A stretch of 64,000 bases of DNA from Armigeres subalbatus. Taxonomy: Eukaryota; Arthropoda; Insecta; Diptera; Culicidae. The stretch is from positions 367,187,925 through 367,251,924 of the forward strand of contig NC_085141.1 in NCBI RefSeq assembly GCF_024139115.2, written 5' to 3'. The notes under the pieces were generated by a model, which did not search any database, was not told where the DNA came from, and saw only the letters and a list, made by a program, of their open reading frames with translations. The position numbers were made by a program, and so were the translations under genes. Shown piece after piece: positions 11,392-23,755 of this stretch (positions are counted from its first letter, which is position 1; each line of letters begins with the position of its first letter).

Positions 11392-12735
11392 CCATTTATT
11401 TTATTTATTCAGACTAAGGCCAAAGTGGCCTATGCGGTATATAAGAGTCTTCTCCATTCGGCTCGGTCCATGGCTACACGTCGCCAACCACGCAGTCTAC
11501 GGAGGGTCCGCAAGTCATTTTCCACCTGATCGATCCACCTTGCCCGCTGCGCACCTCGCCTTCTTGTGCCCGTCGGATCGTTGTCGAGAACCATTTTCAC
11601 CGGGTTACTGTCCGACATTCTGGCTACGTGCCCGGCCCACCGCAGTCGTCCGATTTTCGCGGTGTGAACGATGGATGGTTCTCCCAACAGCTGATGCAAC
11701 TCGTGGTTCATTCGCCTCCTCCACGTACTGTCCGCCATCTGCACCCCACCATAGATGGTACGCAGCACTTTCCTTTCGAAAACTCCGAGTGCGCGTTGGT
11801 CTTCCACAAGCATCGTCCAGGTCTCGTGTCCGTAGAGGACACCCGGACTACGGCGGCGAACTCTATTCGATCGGAGCGTCTTGCGGAGTCCAAAGTACGT
11901 ACAATTTCCAGCCACTATGCGTCTCCGAATTTCTCTGCTGGTGTCATTTTCGGCAGTCACCAGTGAGCCCAAGTACACAAATTCTTCTACCACCTCGATT
12001 TCGTCACCACCGATGCAAACTCGCGGTGGGTGGCTCACATTGTCTTCTCTTGAACCTCTTCCTATCATGTACTTTGTCTTCGACGTGTTGATGACTAGTC
12101 CGATCCGCTTAGCTTCCCTTTTCAGTCTGATGTAGGCTTCCTCCATCTTCTTAAAGTTACGAGCCATAATATGTATGTCGTCGGCGAAGCCAAATAGCTG
12201 GACGGACTTATTGAAAATTGTACCTGCTCTTCGTATTACCCCTTCCAAAGCGTTGTTGAATAGCAGACACGAAAGACCATCACCTAGCCGTAACCCTCTG
12301 CGGGTTTCGAAGGGACTCGAGAATGTCCCTGAAACTCTAACTACGCACATCACCCGATCCATCGTCGCTTTGATCAACCCTGTCAGTTTATCCGGAAAAC
12401 CGTGTTCGTGCATTAGCTGCCATAGCTGGTCCCGATCGATTGTATCATATGCGGAAGTCGATGAATAGATGATGTGTGGGCACGTTGTATTCGCGGCATT
12501 TCTGCAGTACTTGGCGAATGGCGAACACCTGGTCCCTGGTGGAGCGTTCGCCCATAAAACCCGCCTGGTACTGCCCCACGAACTCCCTTGCAGTTGGTGC
12601 TAGTCGACGGCATAAAATTTGGGAGAGTACCTTGTAGGCGGCGTTCAGCAATGTGATTGCGCGGTAGTTGCTACAATCTAGCTTATCGCCCTTTTTGTAG
12701 ATGGGACACACGACACCTTCCATCATCCTTCCATC
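11392..12735 (-). pseudogene. RTE-like LINE, 5'-truncated and frameshifted reverse transcriptase
   Basis: Read on the minus strand, 12726-12445 encodes the RT fingers region (GVVCPIYKKGDKLDCSNYRA, then AGFMGERSTRDQVFAI). A frame change near 12450 follows. Then 12413-11430 encodes the palm with the catalytic FGFADDIHIMA motif, the INTSKTKYM block, YLGSLVTAENDTSREIRRRI, and the C-terminal GRLRWAGHVARMSDS and WIDQVENDL blocks. The order of motifs and lack of RNase H suit the RTE clade (JAM-like elements are known in Aedes). The 3' end is a short AATAAATAAAATAAATG-type tail at about 11392-11412. The endonuclease is missing, and the 5' break joins AATTCC-type repeat DNA directly. It is not functional. 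Confidence 0.85.
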
Positions 12736-12737
12736 AT

Positions 12738-14440
12738 AAAATCCTGCCCCAGGAATTAATTCGGCTAGTCACCCAGAAATACTTCAGGTACACCTTCGAA
12801 ATTTCCTTCAGGAATTCTGTCCTGAATTCCATCTCGCTCCTGTAGCAATTTCTTTAAAAATCCGTCGCAAATAAATCTAGAAGTACTTTCTAAAATTCCT
12901 AAAGGAATTCTTTCGAAAAATCCTTTAAAAATTTGTCTAAGAATTATTTTAGTAACCCTTCCGGAATTTTCTTCGTGATTTCCTTTAGCTATACTTTTAG
13001 AAATTCTTCCAGGTATTCCATCGGAAATTCCATACCATCGCCTCCCTTAATTCCGCTGAAACTTCTGTCAGGAGTTTCCGAACAAATTCCTACAGGACTT
13101 TATGAAGCAACTCCTGCAGGAATTGCCGAAATTCTTGAATTTCTCTGTGAAATCACCCAAGAATTTCTTCAGGATTTCATCCAGGGATTCTTTCAGCAAA
13201 TTATCAGAAAATTACTTTGGAGATAGAGCCTGAAATTCTTTTAGAAATACATCAAGATATTTCTTTAAAAATTCCTTTAGAAAAACATTTAAAAATCCTT
13301 AACGAATACGTATCTTGAGAATTTCTTCAGCAATTTCTTCCGAAATATCTTAGAAAATCCCTGAAGAAATAATTTTAGAATATTTTTCGGAAATTCTTAT
13401 AGAAATTCCATCGGGAATTCCTAAGAAAATTTCTTCGGAAATACCAATGGAAATTGCTTCCGAAATTTCCTTAGAAATTCTAGAGAAATTCTCAGGAAAT
13501 TTATTTATGATTTCTTTTGAAAGTGGCTTCAGGAATGTCTGTGGAATTTTTTTTAGGAATTCCTTCGAATTTTTTTAGAAATTTGCTTCAGCAATTATTT
13601 CAGGAATTTCTTAAAAAAAATATTTCCAGTATTCCTATTATTTCTATTGGAGTTCTTACGAAATTTCTTTAGAACTTCATTCAGGAATTCCAACGATTAA
13701 AAAAAAAATCCTTCGAATATTCCTCCGGAAATTTAAATATAAATTACTAGAAACCTTCGAATATTTCTTTAAGATTTTTTTCGGGAGTCACTTCTGAAAA
13801 TTATTCAGAAATTCTTTTAGTGTCATTCGGAAATTACTTTCGTTTCGTAAATTTCATCTGGACATTTCTTTGAAATGTGCTTTAGAAACTTTTCCTTTAG
13901 TATTTCCTAGTTCTTTGTTCAATAAATTCTCGGAAAAATTCTTCCAACAAAATTTCCGAAATAGTTTCTGCAGAAATTTCGTTAGAAATTTCAAATGGTT
14001 TTACTAAAAGAATTTCAGAAGAGTTTCCTGGAGGAAGTTTTCAGGCTAGAAGAAATTTTCAAAGGAATTTTAAAGTAATACTTAAAGGATTTTCCAAAGA
14101 AATTTGTAAAAGAATCTCTTCGTAAAGGAATTTCAGAAGAAACTTGCAAAATTTTCTTAGAATTGCTTCTTTGACTTTTCAAAAGAATATCTTGGGGAAT
14201 CTCCAAAGGAATTTCTGAATTTATCTCCGAGGTAATTTCCAGAGGGTTTTCTGGAAAATCCCCAGTCTAAATTCCGAAAAAATACTTAGAGGAACATATA
14301 AAGATATTCTTGGACAAATTTAATGTCGGAAATGCCTTCATGAGTTTCGTCATAACTTTCGATAGCAACTCGTTCGGAAACTCCCAAGGGAATTCATGAA
14401 ATTTTGTCCTAGATTTGTGGAAGGGATTTTTGCTCCGAAG
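12738..14440. repeat. Degenerate AATTCC/GAAATTCTT-type repeat array
   Basis: About 1.7 kb is built from diverged copies of short, partly palindromic words such as GGAATTTCTTC, AGAAATTCC and TAGAAATTCTT. The spacing is irregular, indicating an old, decayed minisatellite. Orientation changes within the block. It resembles in style, but not in unit, the satellite at 62130-64000. Short open frames within it are chance. Confidence 0.8.
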
Positions 14441-14444
14441 GATC

Positions 14445-14530
14445 CTGTACACCTCTGGTGGTGCAAATGGCCAAATTGAAAGATTTCCATCTTGAGCGTT
14501 GCCCAGCAACAGAATTAGACGTTTCTCGTA
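14445..14530 (+). repeat. Dispersed repeat, shared with 46935-47030
   Basis: CCTGTACACCTCTGGTGGTG and the following AAAGATTTCCATCTTGAGCG tract match, in inverse orientation, the minus strand of 46935-47030. The source element is not identified. Confidence 0.65.
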
Positions 14531-14539
14531 AAAGCATTC

Positions 14540-15070
14540 CAAAGAATTTCTAGAGACCTTTCCAATAAATTAGACGATTGCATTGCATAAAATGCAGACG
14601 ATAAAATGCAATAAAAATTTCGTTATGTTTAAAATTGCCTGAAATTTTTTTAATTGACGTATCGCTTGACCGATATTATAAATTAAAAATAATCAATGAA
14701 CCAATTACGCCCAAAATGCTGGTGCCCCACCATTACTAGAGCTCTAGTGCCGCCAGTGCTAGTAATCCACTCTCAGTGGCAAATGGAGTTCAGACCTCCA
14801 CCACCCCCGAATTCATCTCGATGCACAATATTGAACAAGGGTTGACCTTCGGAGGTTGTCAACGTACTAACTGGGGGAATATTCCTAATCCTTAGTTTCG
14901 GGAAGTATTTATCCAGCAAAATTCCATAGGTCATTCTTTTCCTTGTCGGTCATAACCATGGAAAAGTTTTTCAGCTTCTATCGCCCAATATATGCCGAGG
15001 ACATCCTACTGGTCGTCGATGGAGACATATAGGGCGCATACGTTTCAAAGCTCTTGGTAGAATTTTCAAG
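14540..15070. other. Unassigned stretch
   Basis: Contains a small internal repeat of GATAAAATGCA near 14595-14610 and a GC-richer block at 14720-15040. No gene or mobile element is recognisable. Confidence 0.4.
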
Positions 15071-15236
15071 AAGAACTGGGCATATGCGAAATTGTTAGAT
15101 CCTTATACAAGTATTGTATACAATGAATATATATATATATGAATCTAACAATTTTGTTAGCTTTTCTAACAATATTTGTTTGAGAGCTTACATTTTTTGT
15201 ATAAGAGTCTAACAATTTCGCATATGCCCAGTTCTT
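15071..15236. mobile_element. Short hairpin MITE
   Basis: The left arm AAGAACTGGGCATATGCGAA and the right arm with its complement (ending 15236) pair over about 40 bp. Related TGTTAGAT words continue to about 15285. Confidence 0.7.
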
Positions 15237-15329
15237 ATACAGGTTTTGTTAGATTCTCATACAGAAATGTTAGATAATCTAACAACCGCCGGTTGGGTGT
15301 AGTAAGTAAGTCCGAGGCCACGTTTGCAG

Positions 15330-15530
15330 AGTGAGGCACAAAATTTCCGGACCAAGCGTTGAGTTGGGCAAGTTTCCCATAAAAAAAAACCCCGAAGATA
15401 GTGAAGGATGTGAGAGTAACGATCGACCGGGGTCTAACCTTCCAAGATCATATCCAAGCCCCACAGGGCCAACAACTGAGCGCGGATCAGGCAATCCATT
15501 ACCGACAGCACATTGCTTCTACGGTGAACT
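15330..15530 (+). pseudogene. Short non-LTR reverse transcriptase fragment
   Basis: The plus strand includes VKDVRVTIDRGLTFQDHI, resembling the conserved Y/LGV-TIDRGLTF-HI block C-terminal to the RT domain of jockey/R1-type LINEs. Only about 60 codons are recognisable, and flanking sequence is unrelated. It is a decayed relic. Confidence 0.45.
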
Positions 15531-15685
15531 CAGTTGACTTCATTTATCCCCTTACTTCATACATCCCTTTACATAATACGCTTTTCTTGATTCATCCATC
15601 TCAACCCACACGTCTACATGAGCCAATATCTTTCTCTAACATTATCAAGAATCCAACAACTGTTTTTCTTAACATAATTCACACT

Positions 15686-17890
15686 TTAAAGCCATGTGGG
15701 CGTTCTGATCTTCCAACAAGTTTTAAGGCTCACCTTTTCTGCAGTTTGAAGCAGTGTCAGCACAGAAATTCCCAAGACAGTTTTCCGAACCAAAGTATCC
15801 GGAGAACAGCGCGAACCATACACCATTTCTTCAAAGTTAGGAAGCCAATGCTTTTGTTCGGTCTGGTCTAACCTTGGCAGTACATGTCCAGCCCACTGTA
15901 ATCTGTCGTATTTTAGAAGCCTGCCGATGTCTACATTTTTGTACACTTTGTACAACTCGTGATTCATGCGCCATTCAGTATTCTCCGCCACTTCTCTATT
16001 CACAAGTATTGAACTCAGTATTTTTCAGTATTTTTCGAGAAATCGATTGTCTGCATCTTTTTACGGCCATGCTTCATGGCCGAATATGACAACTGGATGA
16101 ATCAACGATTTGTACAGAGCAAGTTTTGTCCGTGACTTCAAACTACGAAACTAGCTGGCTACAAAACCGTAGAAAGTCGTTTTGCAAACGCCTTGTAGGC
16201 GGAGTGTTAGCACAATCGAGTATGGGCCCTTTTTTGTAGATAGCACATTTGACGCCATCAAACCTGCTAGAAGGCATTTTTTGTCATAGATCAATTTGAT
16301 CACTTGGTGGATTGTTTCGTTCAGCCGGTTACTCCCAACTTTTAGAAGGTCGGCTGATACTCTGTCCTTCCCAGCAGCCTTGTCGTTCTTTAGCTCTCAA
16401 GCATCTCTTTTCCACTTAGCCTAGCTTGTGTGGCTCCACTGCTTGTCCATCATCCTCAATCCTAACTCTATTTGTGCCCTCACTGCCCAATTGATATTCA
16501 ACAATAGCACGAAATTAGGATCATTTTAATCACTGCGTGACTTTTATAGAAATTGATTTATTGGATTTTTTCGATGAAAACTATTATACTCAAAGCAGAA
16601 GGGAGTAGATTAAAGTAATGCAGTCGTACGTCACTGTTTCTTACGCGGATGGATTTTTTTTCTGAGCAGCCCTTAGTTCTTTATATCGTTCTCTATTTTG
16701 GCGTGTATCCGCCACTAGCATGCGCCTATTGGCCAGATTTTTCTCATCTGTCACTCTTTGGAACTCCACATCAAACTAGCCTTTCCCTTGGATTCCTTGT
16801 GTGGCACCAAGTACCTCTGTGGCTGTTGTATTGATCGCTTCCTGGATTTGCGTTCAAATTTTCTCCAGTTGAATCTCCTTCGATTGGTTTGCGGAGCTTA
16901 TGAGCGAATTGTTCCGCAACGAAATGGTCCGACAAGTGATATTGGAAAGCCTAACGCGAATCTTACATACTACCTGATAGTGGTCATAGTCGATATTTGG
17001 GCCTCAGAAGGTCCTCACATCAATTACTTCTAAGACATGCTGGCCGTCCACCAAAGCATTATCGATTTGAAAATATGCTTTGCCATTTGTGTGTCTCCAG
17101 GTGTGCTGTCAAATATGTTTGCGTGCAAATAGCCTGTAGGAGTAGTATACATTGATAGCTCTTCATTAGTATGTAAATTTGCCTACGCTCACAGCAAACA
17201 TCATTATTACTGTAGTTGATAACGGGTTAACGGGAGAGAGTTGTATTATCTATTCTAGAGATCAATATGTGTGGGTTGTGACTGTTCAGAAGAGTCATCG
17301 ATCGTGTTGCTGTACAAGTCGAATTTAGTATGGTCTGTTCTCTCGAAAGGCAATAAAGACAACTCCTAAAGACGATACCCTCTACGTAAACCAAATCTCG
17401 AGCGCGTTGTTGAAGCAATCTTCCGTATAAACTCCGTGTAATCTCTAACTACACTTTGTGACCAAAGTAAATTCAGATCGAATGTTACACTAAAGGACTA
17501 GTGCAAAGGGTGAAAGGCTGGAATAAAACGTTTCCTGAAAAAAAGTGTGCCATCACTATCCGCTTTTGAATACCACACAGTGGCGAAGAAATCTCCTTCA
17601 ATACCGATAATACTACGGCTACAGTCTCAACATAGCCATTATTGTGGTTGCGCTAAATTTGACAAGGCTCAGGCCGTTGTCATTGTTAGTTACGTGTAGG
17701 CTCCCCTTTGCAATGAATGGGTGAAAAATAGTTACCATCGATAATGAGCTTCACGTCGTGATCTTTTTGGGCATTCTCCGTATAGATTAGATGCTTATAG
17801 AACTCGTCCCTCACATCATCGGGTTTTTCGTTGGTTGGTACGTGTGCATGCAAAATTTGAACATCGAGTTTCAACAACGGGTATAGTGCT
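15686..17890 (-). pseudogene. RTE-like LINE, degenerate EN-RT copy
   Basis: Several pieces lie in the correct order on the minus strand. The endonuclease N-terminal part is at 17877-17686 (HAHVPTNEKPDDVRDEFY). Its C-terminal part is near 17125-16830 (HTWRHTNGKAYFQIDNALVD, then GPNIDYDHYQVV). The pre-RT block is near 16400-16140 (AAGKDRVSADLLKVG). The C-terminal tail is 16003-15686 (RLQWAGHVL). Stops and frameshifts separate the pieces, and part of a MITE (16511-16622) is inserted between EN and RT. The catalytic RT palm is not recognisable, so it is an old dead copy. Confidence 0.75.
16511..16622. mobile_element. MITE arm (family of 50364-50802)
   Basis: Matches one arm of the foldback at 50364-50802: ACTGCGTGACTTT, GAAATTGATTTATTGG and AAGGGAGTAGATTAAAGTAA. 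It includes a terminal stretch (ATTAGGATCA) missing from the left arm of that copy. It interrupts the RTE relic. Confidence 0.7.
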
Positions 17891-17894
17891 CAAT

Positions 17895-18890
17895 AGTTTC
17901 ATCTCCTCAAAAAAAGTCAGCATACAAAATTTCAACATATTCGGACTTTGTTAAGGGTTTGACGAAAGCGGTAGAAGATAATTGACTTTCTGAGCCTTCA
18001 AAAATTTTTGGAACCCCAGATCTGGACGTTTCATGCATTTTTAAGATATTTGGAATCAAAAATAAAAATTCGATTTCGAACTTTTTCTGTACCCTCTCTT
18101 GGGAAATTTTCGTGTTTCAAAAAAGTCAAATTTTGACCGCTTCGACCAGACAGCTTCGAAGTCCGATTGAGTTGAAATGTAGTATGGGGACTTCTTTCGA
18201 GGAGACGAAACTTTTGAGTACTATCCGTTTTTGAAATTCGAAAAGTCGATTTTCAATGGCACCCTAGTATGCATTGATCAAGTTGTAGATTAGGAACTTG
18301 CCTTTAATTCTCAAATCGCAGGTGCGATCACTTACCGATCTCCAACTAATGATTCGGCGCTGCTGCTCCACCTTCTCGCCACCATTGTAGTAGATGTGAT
18401 ACTTGAATGAGGTACCCGCCATTCATTAAGTTCACTGTGCAGAATTAACGTTAACCTGTTCCTCACCTTCGGATCTTCTGACCTGACCTTTTGCAGCTTT
18501 TGAAGTACCGAGTACCGTTCCAAGTACCAAGTTTGCAATCAGTTTTCGTTAAACATTGTTGAGTCCTTTGCTGATCATTCAATTCTGTATGTTTGATTAC
18601 ATTTTTCGGAGTTGGTTGTTTGGTATAGATGACGTGGGACTGTGCCCAGACTACACTACCAACTAAGTACTTACGAAACTCTTAATTAGCGACCGATTGT
18701 CATCGGCAAACTCGTGGAAGCGTCAGACTTTGAACTCATGAGGACCAGAGCTATTCCATTGCATAATATGTATATTTTATGGCAAGTACAATGCCCAAGG
18801 AGTCAAAAATGCCTTCCACCTGAAAATATCCTATACCGGAATGAGAACTCGCTATTTCCAGATTAGCAGCCCTACAGCCCGTTTACAGAT
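17895..18890. other. Unassigned stretch
   Basis: No coding motif or repeat shared within this window was found. The open frame at 18332-18538 is not convincing. Confidence 0.35.
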
Positions 18891-18894
18891 TACA

Positions 18895-18955
18895 ATGTGG
18901 TGGAATTAAATGGAATAGTACTAAACTCATCTTATGGCATTAGAACTTGTCTACT
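18895..18955. mobile_element. End fragment of hairpin MITE family 1
   Basis: GGTGGAATTAAATGG and CTCATCTTATGGCA match the right arms at 260-310 and 58645-58690. Confidence 0.6.
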
Positions 18956-18959
18956 GAAT

Positions 18960-19830
18960 GCAATGAGCTACGTACCAAGTATGAGCCATTAGGTATGGGA
19001 GACTTTACGAAATCTCTAAGCAACAGCAATTTTCACGTATGCTACTTCATCTAACTTTTTATCAAGATTCATAAAGAAGCTACTGACCTGCCATGTTCAT
19101 GCTGTTTAAAAACGACAGTTTCTCATCTCAAATAGTCGGAAGAATCAGAAGATTGGCAAATTTATCAGAAAAGGTAGCACAAACCAAAAAGATACCGAAC
19201 AGTCCACTACTTTCGTCCTAAACAGCAGTGCAAAAGCAACCCTCGCAGTTCCAGGGCAGACCTACTTCAGCAACAAATCAAGCTCCGTATTTCGGTATCT
19301 CAACGATTTATGAGTCCCTAATCGTTACACTGCACTGACGGACGGACGCCCTCAAGGCAATGACACTTTACAACCACGTGAATTCCAGCAATTGGACAAA
19401 AAGATACCAGCACCATCGTCTCACTTGAACCTCCCAACAAGTTCGAACAAACTGAAAACTGCCCTCGGGAAGACTGATGGCCCGTTGTTCTTGTATATTA
19501 GCCGAGCCGCAGAACGTACTGTCTACATTGTTTCATTTTTTCCCCAACCTCTATGACTAACAGAGCGACCGATGCAAAATGTGCCCAGAGTGGAAGCGGC
19601 TGAAGGCCTCCAGTACAAGTGGGTCATAAAATTGATAGGAAAATTATTCACTACCGCTCGTAGTGTGTTCCAGAGCTAAAGCACGAAGTCGTGGAATCTA
19701 AACCAACATGATTCTTCCCCATCAAGAAACAGGCGTCCGAAATCATTTGGAAGGCGATGCAGACGGTTATCCAATACTGAGCTAAAGCAAAAACCAAAAA
19801 ATCCCAAGTATGTGTTGTCCAGCTTTCGGT
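18960..19830. other. Unassigned stretch
   Basis: Composition is less AT-rich than the flanks. No long open frame or recognisable domain occurs. Confidence 0.35.
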
Positions 19831-19833
19831 GTG

Positions 19834-20056
19834 TTATTTTGACTGGCCAGCTACCAACAGTTTACCAAACGACGGAGACAGAATGCCCTCCGGGCTACCG
19901 GAAATCATAACCAGCCGAGCAGAACAACAACCGGCGATGGCTCCTTTCCAGAACATTGCTTCGGACAGCAACGTGCAGCACACGGCCAACGTACAGAAAA
20001 ATACAAGAGAAAGCATTTCTCCCACGTCGTCGTCTTCATGTCCGATCCGATAAGAC
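19834..20056 (-). CDS. Hypothetical short ORF with hydrophobic N-terminus (doubtful)
   Basis: Using an internal Met, the minus-strand frame starts MLSLVFFCTLAVCCTLLSEA, a plausible signal peptide, and continues about 40 residues with a Cys pair to a stop at 19834. No family is recognised and an antisense frame of similar length exists. It could be an exon of a secreted protein or chance. Confidence 0.15.
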
Positions 20057-20173
20057 TTGTGCCGCATTGACCTACTGCAAGTCAAGTGGGTGGACGACAT
20101 CGGCGTAGGCAGCAGTGATCAGATTTGGGGCGATTCGTGAATTGATTCTAATTCAAAGTACATCCGTTCCTTG

Positions 20174-20419
20174 CTACGCCATGGATTTACTGATGGAGTA
20201 GTCCAATGCGCCATAATTCCAGCCTGGGAAATGGGAATTGCTACAAACTGTTTCGCTTCGCCACCGCCGCGCCCCGGCCGGACCTCGCCCGCACACGTAG
20301 CTGCTAAGCGCCGTCGTGTTTGGGGGTTTCCCGTCCGTACGTTCGTCCTGTGTGTATGAAGTCGTCAGAATCAACATCGCCAATAAAACCATTGCAGCTA
20401 GCAGCAGTGCAAACAACAA
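20174..20419 (-). CDS. Hypothetical 81-residue secreted or membrane protein (doubtful)
   Basis: The frame begins MLFALLLAAMVLLAMLILTT, a strong hydrophobic segment usable as a signal peptide or anchor. A polar region with two Cys follows. It lies in a locally GC-richer patch (20240-20470), unlike surrounding DNA. An overlapping plus-strand frame (20320-20535) is equally open, so coding status cannot be decided. No homologue is recognised. Confidence 0.22.
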   Translation of the reverse strand: MLFALLLAAMVLLAMLILTTSYTQDERTDGKPPNTTALSSYVCGRGPAGARRWRSETVCSNSHFPGWNYGALDYSISKSMA

Positions 20420-20539
20420 CCGTTGTTGCTGGGAATGCGGAAACGAGGGTGGAAGAGGCGGTCAAACATATTATGGCGAATTCCTACATACGCCAACAAA
20501 CAGCTGCAGACCTTACAAATATTGATTCACCCTAATGAA

Positions 20540-21228
20540 TATGTTTGTCTGGCTTACCGGTAGAATAGCAAGTGCGGCTGCCTGCTGTCTCAAACTCGTC
20601 ATTTTTCAGAATACGAACGTGTCGGTCGGAAGCTGTGCGTAGGTGTAGATTGGACTATTATGGCCGATTCATTGGTGTTGCATAATACCTCCGCACAGGG
20701 TGCTTAGTTGGTGAACAGTTTTTCACTTAATTTTCATTTAGTTCCACTTACTCTGGGTTGAATGTGTTCAACATCAAAATCACATAAAAAAATGACGACA
20801 AAACCAGACCCGATTGGCTGTCGATATCGTTCCGAACATCATCTAATGGCTGCACATAGTCATTTGAATGACCGGAAATTCCAGATGCTGGGAACGATCC
20901 TGTGCAATATTGGTTTCATTAATTGAGATATTCATTGACCATAAACGAGTCAGGCGGCGTACTGCTTGTTTCCCCGCGCGCCCGGTCTGTTACTAGCGAG
21001 CAAATATAGGCAGTGATTATCGCTTCGTCATCATGAAATTATCATTTATCGAGAGGGGATGAAATTGAATATCGATTTTTACCGAGAAGCGTTGACCTGT
21101 GACAGGAAATAATCATGACGCATCTAATTTCCATCGTTTTGATTAGTTTTTTTTTCCTAGTGACATAGTGGATGTCATGCTAACTAAATTACCAAATTTT
21201 AGATGCAAAATGCTCTTCAATTAACTTA
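20540..21228. other. Unassigned stretch
   Basis: Nothing recognisable; low-copy in appearance. Confidence 0.35.
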
Positions 21229-21256
21229 CAGGGGTTGGACAGAATGATCGGGACTT
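21229..21256. mobile_element. Left terminal repeat of the foldback Tc1-like family
   Basis: CAGGGGTTGGACAGAATGAT followed by CGGGAC matches 2836-2861 and is preceded by TA. Sequence after about 21300 is a different AATTTCG-rich repeat, so only the end is recognisable. Confidence 0.7.
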
Positions 21257-21599
21257 TTTGAAGCAAAATTTAATCAAAATTCAAATGATCATAGCTCTAA
21301 GGATATGCGGTATTTCGAAAAATTTCCGTTGGTTCGAAACAAAAATCCGTGGAATTTCGCGGAATTCGAGGCTAGCGAAATCAGATTTTTTGATTTTGTT
21401 TCGTTTCGTTGAATTCCAAAAATTTCGCCGGAAAAAAAACTAAATACTAACGGAATACCGCGGAATTTCGTAAAAAAGTTTTAGCCAATACAAAACCAAT
21501 AAAATATTTCGGCTGTGCCGCTGCCATAAAGGTTGTACTTAAGATTATAAGTATAAATTAATTTTGATTAACCTTTTCTGTGTATTATTCAAATGTCCA

Positions 21600-22018
21600 G
21601 GGTCCGGAGACGAGCCAGCCTCCTTAATAAAGATACAAAAAAATGTCCAGGGAAAAAAGAGGAATAATAATATAATGAATTAGCAATAAGGCCGTTACAA
21701 GTATTTTAATAACTTTTTGTCCTACTGGTATCCGAAAGGCCAATGGGGGGATAATAAAAAATAAATATTAAAATGGAAAAAACAAAAAAAAATTCGGATT
21801 TGTTAAAGAATGTTTTGAAAATCTTCAAAATTAGCCGAATTTTATTTTGTTGCCCCCTCAAAATATTATTTTTCGGCAAAATAAAAATCCGCGGGGGGGA
21901 GACAAAATAGATTTTAAATATTTGTATCTGCCTAATTAGCAATAATATAAGGATTTTGTCCGGAGACGAGCCAGACTAGGACTGAAAGTCTCCCTAATAA
22001 AGATATAAAAAAAATTGT
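21600..22018 (+). repeat. Two direct copies of a LINE/SINE-like 3' end
   Basis: GTCCGGAGACGAGCCAG appears at about 21601 and 21959, each followed by CTCCYTAATAAAGATA and an A-run. In the second copy GGAGAC and the later GTCTCC can pair as a small hairpin just before AATAAAGATA. This looks like the processed 3' terminus of a retroposon; no coding part was found. Confidence 0.5.
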
Positions 22019-22019
22019 A

Positions 22020-23740
22020 GAACAACGACTTTGAGGGGAATCAGTATTTTTATGCACTTAAAAACTTGTAAATCACTTTATCATGGTTAAAACGCAAATG
22101 GAACTAATCTCAATGTTCACAAGACTTGTAAAGCACATAAAAAACTTCCGTTTAGAGCTTGTTGCGATGATTTCCGGCGTTTACATCTCTTGTTAGATTT
22201 TTATAAAAATTGAAAATAGCCCACACTAAATCGACTTGAGCCATCTCGAAATTTTATCCGAAATAGCTGAAAATTTGACAGGAGGTTTATTATAGCATAA
22301 GAATTGTGATTCTGGGCTGACCGATTGAATTTTGATACTTTTTGAAAACATGAAGAGGTCTAATACATATACACACAGTTGATTGAAAGACGAAGCGATT
22401 TAGTGAGAAAATCTTGCAAATCGTTCCATCCGTTCATGAGTTATATTGCCTCACAGGAAATGTAAATTCATTTAGAAATTAGAATTGAAGAATAGAATAG
22501 AAGAAGAAGAAGATATTCAAGCAAAGAAATAGGTTTTGTTTTTCATTTTTGTGATTTTTTCAGCAGTGAGCTCGTATGTTAGCAAAGAGATTGGTGCTGT
22601 ATTTCGTGGTTTTGCGATGAGATATGTGCAGTACGTTTATTTAAAAAAAAACATTCCTTCACTTTCCCATGTATTAAAATATTCTCATGTACGTCTTATA
22701 AAGGCCTCCAAAATAAATAATATAACCATAAGCAGAACCAGACTTAGTTTAAAATGCGCCCGATTCGACTCGTTTTATTCAAAAATAGGACTACCCAATA
22801 ATAAAGAAGAAGTTACCACTTGAATAAAACGATGAGTTCATGAAGATTAAGAATGCTCTTTCATCATTTTTGATATGACTGTGTTCTGCAAGCAAACTTA
22901 TCTGAGTGCTTTTTAAAGCAAACAGATTCCTAGTTTTGGTGCAATAATCAACATAGTGAAGCAGTATCTTTTCGCATTTTTTTTTGTTGTTGTTTGTTTA
23001 AACGAAAATAAGTTGAATTAGACATAATTTTGAGTAGGTCTTTGAGTGTAAGTTTTCGTAATACGAATCAGAACAATATAAATTTTTCTAACAGGACATT
23101 AAAAGACAACATGTCAAATGACACGTGACGTACCTGTTAGAGTAATTTCACTTTATTGTCTCAGATTTTATATTCAGGGCAATTTACTGTTATACAAAAA
23201 TTAAGGATTATTGAGTTATACGAATATTATATTAAGTTATATGAAAAATCATAAAACTAAGCTTTTATGGGAAATGTCCATCTAATTAATCATATGACTT
23301 TAAAACACTGAATACAACTGAACCTAAAAAAACATTGCAATATTCGGCATCTACGTCCTATTATTGCTGCATTTTACCGTAATTTTCATAAAAAAATAAC
23401 TTGTAACGTTACTTGACAGTAAGCTTTTAGACCATAGATATGGATAGTAGGCTTTGAAATTTAAACAACATAAATCAAAAACAAATCGTGACCCACCAAA
23501 CACGGAGTTTCTGGCGTCTGCTTTTATGCGTGTAGAACATTTACGCAAGTGTGTTTTGATTGCAAAATGTGAATAATAAAGTCAGCTCCGTGGAATACAA
23601 ATTAATCGTATCGCTTCTCAAGGTGCGTATTTGACTATTTACAGTGGTAGTTTGGTCAATCAATCTCTTTCAATTTAAATATTTAGTTATAAAATAGCTG
23701 TACGGATTTTGATCCTTTGTTTCGAAATCCGTCCACGGTG
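22020..23740. other. AT-rich stretch without recognised features
   Basis: No motif-bearing frame. A 95-codon open frame (22536-22823) has no recognisable domain and sits in very AT-rich DNA. Confidence 0.4.
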
Positions 23741-23747
23741 GGCACTG

Positions 23748-23755
23748 TATAAAAG
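23748..23755 (+). promoter_or_regulatory. Candidate TATA box
   Basis: TATAAAAG in a GC-richer context (GGGCACTGTATAAAAGCGGA), with transcription expected near 23779. A GGTGAGT donor-like site follows near 23941. No downstream coding exon is recognised before the LTR element at 24365. Confidence 0.25.
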
